Origin: Flavobacterium crocinum
Lineage (GTDB): Bacteria > Bacteroidota > Bacteroidia > Flavobacteriales > Flavobacteriaceae
Direction: 5' to 3'
Length of the DNA stretch: 64,000 bases
Assembly: GCF_003122385.1 (NCBI RefSeq)
Contig: NZ_CP029255.1
Span: 2,108,001 to 2,172,000, forward strand
Shown here: piece by piece, positions 59,307-64,000 of the stretch
How the letters are laid out: every line of letters begins with the position of its first letter
How positions within the stretch are numbered: the first letter of the stretch is position 1
Position numbers and translations under genes: made by a program
Notes under the pieces: model-generated
Databases searched by the model: none
What the model was told of the DNA's origin: nothing
Seen by the model: only the letters and a program-made list of their open reading frames with translations

Positions 59307-60869
59307 TTATTTCTCTACTCTTTTGAAATCTAAATCCTGAAAATCAAAACTAAAATCCATATTTGGAGCAATACCTTTCATTTTAATGCCTTGAGCTTTA
59401 CCCGTTTCGTCAAGCGAAAACAGAACAAGAGCATCACAATTCATGGCTTGGTATTCCCATTTTACGGCAAAGGTGTTGGCATTATAAAAAGCCATTGGAC
59501 CATTTAATTTTGGAGAACGCAGACATTTGATCCATAATTGTTTATCTTTTAGAAAAACTTCTGCTTTTCCAAACCAGCTGTCTTCGTAAATACCAATAAA
59601 GTCTTCGTTTTTAATTTTAATGTTTTTTGCAGAAGCTACTTTTTTCCAAACTTTTTGGGTTACATCATCGCTTTCAGTTTTATCTTCATTCAGCCATTGG
59701 GCTACTTTATCTGTCCAGCCATAATCCTCCAGGCCTAAATAGCTGTCCTCAATAGTATTTGATACTGCGGTAAAAAGACCTCCGCCACCGTTTTCAGTAT
59801 TAGTCAGAATCACAATTCCCAAGTTTAGATCAGGGAACAACGTTACTTTTGATAACATTCCCGGAAGGCCGCCTGTATGTTCTACTTTAAGATTTCCTTT
59901 TGTATCTGATAAAAACCATCCTAAACCGTAACCATTAAAATGAGAATTATATCTCGGATCAGAATCAGCAGGCATAATGGTGTGCAGACGCCACATTTCT
60001 TCGTGGTTCTTTATAGAGAACAAAGACGATTTCAGATCTTCGCCATACTTACCTTTATTTAATCGTACAATCATCCATTTTGCCATGTCAGCAACGTTGG
60101 AATAAATACCTCCTGCGGCACTTGCAATTCCTATATCATAAGCTTCGATTGTTTTGATGGTTCCGGATACTGAAGAATGTGGTACAGCCAGATTTGTTTT
60201 GTCTTTCAAAAGATTTCCAACAAAGGTATGATTCATCTGCAAGGGAGCTATAATTCTTTGTTGTACAAATTGCTCATAAGACATTCCGCTGACTTTTGCG
60301 ATTATTTCTCCGGCAATTATATAAAGTAAATTATCATAGTCAAATTTTGTTCTAAAGGCAGAAACAGGTTTAAAATGCTGAAAACTTTTTGTCACATCTT
60401 GTACTGTAAAGTTAGCTCCGTCGGGGAAAAACATCAAATCACCAACACCTAATCCAAGTCCGCTACGATGCGTTACTAAATCCTGAATATTAAAATTCTC
60501 TGTAACATAATCGTTATACATTTTAAATTCGGGCAAATAATTTTTAACCTTATCAGTCCATTTCAATTTACCTTCGTCTTCTAAAATTGATAAAGCTGCT
60601 GTTGTAAAAGCTTTACTATTGGATGCAATTTGAAAATTGGTGTATTCGTCTACGGCTTTTTTGGTTTCAACAGAATTAACTCCATAACCTTTCGAGTGAA
60701 TTATTTTTCCATCTTTAACTACCGCAATGGATGCTCCGGCAACTTTAAATCTTTGGAGCGTATTTAGCATTAAAGAATCAATTTTTGCAGATGATAATTG
60801 AGCAAATGATGCCGAAGAGACAAAACAAATAAAAAGTAATAAAGCGAAACGAATTCTCATTTTTTTCAT
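59307..60869 (-). CDS. Secreted serine hydrolase, class C beta-lactamase/PBP-like
   Basis: 520 residues from the ATG at 60869, giving signal peptide MKKMRIRFALLLFICFVSSA with cleavage after SFAQ. Active-site motifs of the family are complete: SNSK (S83, K86), YDN in FDYDNLLYII, and HTGG in VEHTGGLPGML. A C-terminal beta-rich extension (about 405-520, DUF3471-like) follows. Such proteins act as esterases, D-aminopeptidases or DD-peptidases; true beta-lactamase activity is less likely. The gene is monocistronic. Confidence 0.87.
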   Translation of the reverse strand: MKKMRIRFALLLFICFVSSASFAQLSSAKIDSLMLNTLQRFKVAGASIAVVKDGKIIHSKGYGVNSVETKKAVDEYTNFQIASNSKAFTTAALSILEDEGKLKWTDKVKNYLPEFKMYNDYVTENFNIQDLVTHRSGLGLGVGDLMFFPDGANFTVQDVTKSFQHFKPVSAFRTKFDYDNLLYIIAGEIIAKVSGMSYEQFVQQRIIAPLQMNHTFVGNLLKDKTNLAVPHSSVSGTIKTIEAYDIGIASAAGGIYSNVADMAKWMIVRLNKGKYGEDLKSSLFSIKNHEEMWRLHTIMPADSDPRYNSHFNGYGLGWFLSDTKGNLKVEHTGGLPGMLSKVTLFPDLNLGIVILTNTENGGGGLFTAVSNTIEDSYLGLEDYGWTDKVAQWLNEDKTESDDVTQKVWKKVASAKNIKIKNEDFIGIYEDSWFGKAEVFLKDKQLWIKCLRSPKLNGPMAFYNANTFAVKWEYQAMNCDALVLFSLDETGKAQGIKMKGIAPNMDFSFDFQDLDFKRVEK

Positions 60870-60997
60870 ATTAATTTCATTTTTGGAGGTATCTAAAAAC
60901 AATTCAAAAAAGTATAACAGTTTTTAAAATTATAAGCGGATAAGGTATTTAGTGATGACGAATATAAGAAATATCTTTAATCAATTAACAAATTAAG

Positions 60998-61036
60998 AAA
61001 AGCCTGAGAAATATAGATTTCTTAGGCTTTTGTTTT
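60998..61036 (-). terminator. Terminator of the porin gene
   Basis: AAAAGCCTGAGAAAT / ATTTCTTAGGCTTTT (one mismatch) with loop ATAG, about 70 bases beyond the stop of the minus-strand porin. T runs on both sides allow bidirectional use. Confidence 0.75.
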
Positions 61037-61103
61037 TTAGTTTTTTAATGAGAAGCATCGAAATAGCTAATCAGATTTTCAAAGATTTTTATTTTATTTA
61101 GTT

Positions 61104-61658
61104 TTAGAAAAAGAAGTAACCAACGGATACTTGAAATACACTGTTTTTATTTTTAATTGAAGAGCCCTCTACATTATTAATGTCAGTTAGTCCCAGATTG
61201 TATCTGATACCAAAATTAAGTCCGTTTTCAAGTTTGTAACCTACGCCAAAATTAACACCGAAATCAACAGTATTAAACGAATCTTTTAGATCAGTTTTTT
61301 CATTTTTAGCAGAAACTAAAAAACCTATTTGCGGTCCGGCTTCAAGACTCAATCCTTTTGTTACATAGTATTTTCCCATTAAAGGAATGTTCAGATAATT
61401 TAAGGCAACTATATCATTATCGAAACTATAACCCTGGCGAGAGTACATTAGTTCAGGTTGGAAAGAAAACTTTTCGGACAATGGAATTTCTGACATAACA
61501 CCAATATTATAGGATGTCACAGAATCAACATTTTCGGTGTTGTCTCCGCCGACAATTGAGAAGTTTAAACCTCCTTTAACACCAAATTTAATTTCTTGGG
61601 CATTGACATTTGCAAACCCTAAAACTGTAAAAACAGCTAGTACTAAAATTTTTTTCAT
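61104..61658 (-). CDS. Outer-membrane beta-barrel (porin family) protein
   Basis: 184 residues. Signal peptide MKKILVLAVFTVLGFANVNAQ. The mature protein is a series of amphipathic strands (IKFGVKGGLNFSIVGGD, YNIGVMSEIPLSEKFSFQPE, LSLEAGPQIGFLVSAK, VDFGVNFGVGYKLENGLNFG) ending in VFQVSVGYFFF, the aromatic C-terminal strand of an outer-membrane barrel (OmpA/PorT-like, eight strands). Divergent from the AraC regulator. Confidence 0.85.
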   Translation of the reverse strand: MKKILVLAVFTVLGFANVNAQEIKFGVKGGLNFSIVGGDNTENVDSVTSYNIGVMSEIPLSEKFSFQPELMYSRQGYSFDNDIVALNYLNIPLMGKYYVTKGLSLEAGPQIGFLVSAKNEKTDLKDSFNTVDFGVNFGVGYKLENGLNFGIRYNLGLTDINNVEGSSIKNKNSVFQVSVGYFFF

Positions 61659-62090
61659 AAAAATTGATTTGATTTATTTGAAGCCAAAATTCATAAAAGC
61701 AAAATCAGCAGAGGTATCAAAAGCTTAAAAGTGGATAAATTGGCACTTATTTATTGATGTTTTTCTTTTTATTAATGCAACTAGTAAAGCTATTTTCGGT
61801 TATTGGGTTTATAATTTATCAAACATACCACCGCTTACTATTTAGCTGTTTGTTAACTTTTTTTTAGCAGTGTGAAACGTTGAAATAGACCAACTCTATT
61901 AAAGATTTAAGAGAATAACCGAATGATAATTTGTAATTCAGATCTTATTAATTCTCATTTTGTTTAGTTTTAATTGTAATTCCTTTAACAGTAAATAAAA
62001 TCAATTAAGTATAGTTTCGTCATGGAAAATTATAGGTAATTACCTAAAAAAAAACAGAAACAGCATCCTAACTAAATACTACGATATAGA
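61659..62090. other. Intergenic region between divergent porin and AraC genes
   Basis: 432 AT-rich bases with no ORF. Probably holds both promoters; no repeat or clear operator is seen. Confidence 0.5.
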
Positions 62091-63236
62091 TTGAACTTTA
62101 CTATTTTTTTTAACACGGCAATTTTTCAAGGAATAGTTCTTGGAGCAATTATTCTAAAATCACCACTATTTAAGAGTAATGCCAACAGATATCTGGCTTA
62201 TGCAATATTTGCACTTTCAGTGCTTATTGCCAATCTCATCTTTGAGATAATTGATCTTTACAGCACTATGCCTTTCCTGCGTTTTCTGGATGATGTTGAG
62301 TGGGCATTTCTCTTTCCGGTTCTCATTTTTATGTTTGTTGTACATCAGGTAAACCATCCAATTAGAAATTCCAAAAAGATTCTATGGCTGTATGCTCCGT
62401 TTCTATATTCGGCCATTACAAATATTTTTTATGATTGCGATGCTGTTGCGCATATTTTTACAATTCCGCACTTTCTTAAAAGTATTCTAGAAACTATAGG
62501 AAGTTTTGATTTTTATCTTATTCTGGTATTTATGCCCTTTATGGCTTTTTACACTTACAGTTTTATTAAATTTTCAAAAGATAAACAAGAAAAAAAATGG
62601 ATCACTTTTTTATGGTTTTTGGTTTATGCATTAATGTTGTCTTGGATGGTGGCTATTCTGACAGGACTGCTTTTTGAATATGATGTTTCGTATGTTATGC
62701 AGATTCTGGCGTTGTTTGCTACATTTTTAATTCATTGCACCGCTTATTATGGTGTGTTCAGATACAGATTGGCAGACAATAAAACAGGGATAGAAGAACT
62801 GTTAAATAAAAAAACTTTATTAGACAATGAAATAGCTGCTGAAGAAGTAATCCTTAAAAAAGGAAATGATGCAAATGGTTTAGAAATCTTTACAAAAGAA
62901 AATCCTTATTTTAAGAGACTGGAAATGCTTTGCGAAGAACATCAAATTTATAAAGACAGCAATCTAAATCGAGAAAAAGTAGCAGAGCAGTTAGGAATAA
63001 GTGCGGGATATGTTTCGCAACTCGTTAATGTGATTACGGGAGATAACTTTGCTAATTACATAAATAACTATCGGGTCGAAGCGGTGAAAGAAATGATTCT
63101 CGATTCAGACTACGAAAACTACAGTTTATTGGCAATAGGATTAGAATCTGGATTCACTTCGAAGACAACATTTCACAATGCCTTCAAAAAATCTACAGGT
63201 ATGACGCCAAACAGTTTTCGGAATACCAATAAATAA
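62091..63236 (+). CDS. Membrane-bound AraC-family regulator
   Basis: 381 residues from a TTG at 62091; no nearby ATG would keep the first helix. The N-terminal part has about seven transmembrane helices (FFNTAIFQGIVLGAIIL; LAYAIFALSVLIANLIFEII; and others to about residue 225), followed by a linker and the AraC helix-turn-helix pair (NREKVAEQLGISAGYVSQLV and YSLLAIGLESGFTSKTTFHN, ending TGMTPNSFR). It senses an unknown signal at the membrane. The next gene encodes an outer-membrane protein. Confidence 0.87.
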   Translation: MNFTIFFNTAIFQGIVLGAIILKSPLFKSNANRYLAYAIFALSVLIANLIFEIIDLYSTMPFLRFLDDVEWAFLFPVLIFMFVVHQVNHPIRNSKKILWLYAPFLYSAITNIFYDCDAVAHIFTIPHFLKSILETIGSFDFYLILVFMPFMAFYTYSFIKFSKDKQEKKWITFLWFLVYALMLSWMVAILTGLLFEYDVSYVMQILALFATFLIHCTAYYGVFRYRLADNKTGIEELLNKKTLLDNEIAAEEVILKKGNDANGLEIFTKENPYFKRLEMLCEEHQIYKDSNLNREKVAEQLGISAGYVSQLVNVITGDNFANYINNYRVEAVKEMILDSDYENYSLLAIGLESGFTSKTTFHNAFKKSTGMTPNSFRNTNK

Positions 63237-63331
63237 GTTCGGATTTCTTCAGTCTTAAGCTATTTGGACTTTATCGGTTTTTATTTCATCTAGGTTTGCC
63301 ATGATAATCAACTTAATCATCTCAAATTTTT

Positions 63332-64000
63332 ATGAAATTAAATCGCCTCATTTTTACGACTGCGATTTTGTCTGCAGTAACGGTTCAGGCACAAACGACC
63401 GAAAAAAGGAACCAGCTGGAATTTTCGGCAGGCTATAATTTTGGCTATCTGAAAAATCTGGAATTTGCTCCGGTGGCAATGTACAAGTATGAAGGTCCGG
63501 TGTACAAATTGAACTATACACGCACCAGTAAAAAAGAAAATTTATTTGAAGTAAAACTGGATTATCTTTCGTCAGAACTTAAAACAGATAAATTGTCTAA
63601 TCTTAACTCTGACTATGCGAAAGTTGGAATGGGTTTTTCTTATCTCAAACAGATTTATAGTAAAGATAAAATTGCTATTCATTTAGGGCTTCAATCGCAA
63701 ACCAATACCTCTGTTTATCTTAATGAGAATTATTCGATTTATGATGATCAGTACTATTTTACGCTTCATCAGGAATTTGGCATTGCAGGCCGATTCAGTT
63801 ATCAAATCAATGATAAGCAATATATTTCCTCGAAACTAACTATACCGATAGTGCTTCTTAGAGTTACAGATGCACAAGGCAGATTTTTTGCTCCGGATAA
63901 TTACCAAAGTGTTTTGTGGGATTTTCATTATGCTTACAAACTTTCATACCATTTTGACATAAAAGTAGCATATAACTTCAATTATGCACGGCTTCGAGTA
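63332..64000 (+). CDS. Outer-membrane beta-barrel protein, N-terminal part
   Basis: The frame opens with ATG at 63332 and is still open at the window end (223 codons). Signal peptide MKLNRLIFTTAILSAVTVQA, cleavage before QTTEKR. Regular beta strands with alternating aromatic residues (FSAGYNFGYLKNLEF, YKLNYTRTSKKENLFEVKLD, YAKVGMGFSYLKQIYSKDKI, YAYKLSYHFDIKVAYNFNYA) fit a barrel. Family not recognised; the missing C-terminus prevents a better call. It begins 95 bases after the AraC regulator. Confidence 0.75.
   Translation, partial: MKLNRLIFTTAILSAVTVQAQTTEKRNQLEFSAGYNFGYLKNLEFAPVAMYKYEGPVYKLNYTRTSKKENLFEVKLDYLSSELKTDKLSNLNSDYAKVGMGFSYLKQIYSKDKIAIHLGLQSQTNTSVYLNENYSIYDDQYYFTLHQEFGIAGRFSYQINDKQYISSKLTIPIVLLRVTDAQGRFFAPDNYQSVLWDFHYAYKLSYHFDIKVAYNFNYARLRV

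Noticed and set aside
59307..60869. Calling the serine hydrolase a beta-lactamase resistance gene
   Set aside because: SxxK, YxN and HTGG motifs are shared by many esterases and peptidases, and the long C-terminal extension is atypical of AmpC enzymes.

Overview
The window comes from a Flavobacterium-like member of the Bacteroidota, probably close to F. johnsoniae. The evidence is a complete gldKLMN motility/type IX secretion (T9SS) operon with the paralogue gldO, T9SS C-terminal sorting domains, the lack of Shine-Dalgarno sequences, TTTG-N19-TAnnTTTG-type promoters, AT-rich DNA and many Bacteroidota-restricted families (DUF4494, GLPGLI, TIGR03915/TIGR03916).

Layout. 0-6.6 kb: end of an arginase-superfamily gene, then gldK-gldL-gldM-gldN and gldO. 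6.6-15.7 kb: housekeeping genes (FAD oxidoreductase, DUF983, ABC-F ATPase, a divergent App1-phosphatase/lipid-kinase pair, an acyltransferase-like protein, DUF1761), small unknown proteins, and tRNA-Glu. 16-31 kb: a T9SS cargo protein, then a co-directional run of two outer-membrane barrels, a LamG-like T9SS protein and a 3,283-residue SpvB/Rhs polymorphic toxin. 31-39.7 kb: an array of promoterless Rhs-tip cassettes. Each repeats the end of the Rhs core, then has an unrelated toxin tip and candidate immunity genes, and most are separated by a related junction sequence and hairpin. The array ends in orphan immunity-like genes. 40-42.8 kb: a compact cluster of a VKOR-thioredoxin protein with a degenerate C39-like N-terminus, a double-glycine-leader peptide with eight core cysteines, and a GLPGLI protein. 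43.2-44.1 kb: two near-identical GIY-YIG nuclease genes in tandem about 368-bp units. Each unit ends in a copy of the 3' part of the adjacent initiator tRNA-fMet, and a third truncated copy lies 3.5 kb away. 44-64 kb: mixed chromosomal genes (glycosyltransferase 39, DUF4494, GH130, a radical-SAM DNA-repair pair, an EamA exporter with a divergent Lrp regulator, a small XRE-regulated locus, a secreted Ppx/GppA-like protein, a serine hydrolase, a porin, an AraC regulator), ending inside an outer-membrane protein gene.

How it works together. GldKLMNO form the motor and ring of the T9SS, which would export the two proteins with type A sorting domains. The Rhs locus looks like a contact-dependent antagonism system whose active tip (lysozyme-like, with a lipoprotein immunity partner) may be replaced by recombination with downstream cassettes. 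The cysteine-rich peptide cluster looks like a secreted bacteriocin-like product with its own disulfide-forming enzyme; its exporter is not in this window. Intergenic regions carry several palindromic repeat families, including a pair of two-module palindromes nested in opposite orders.
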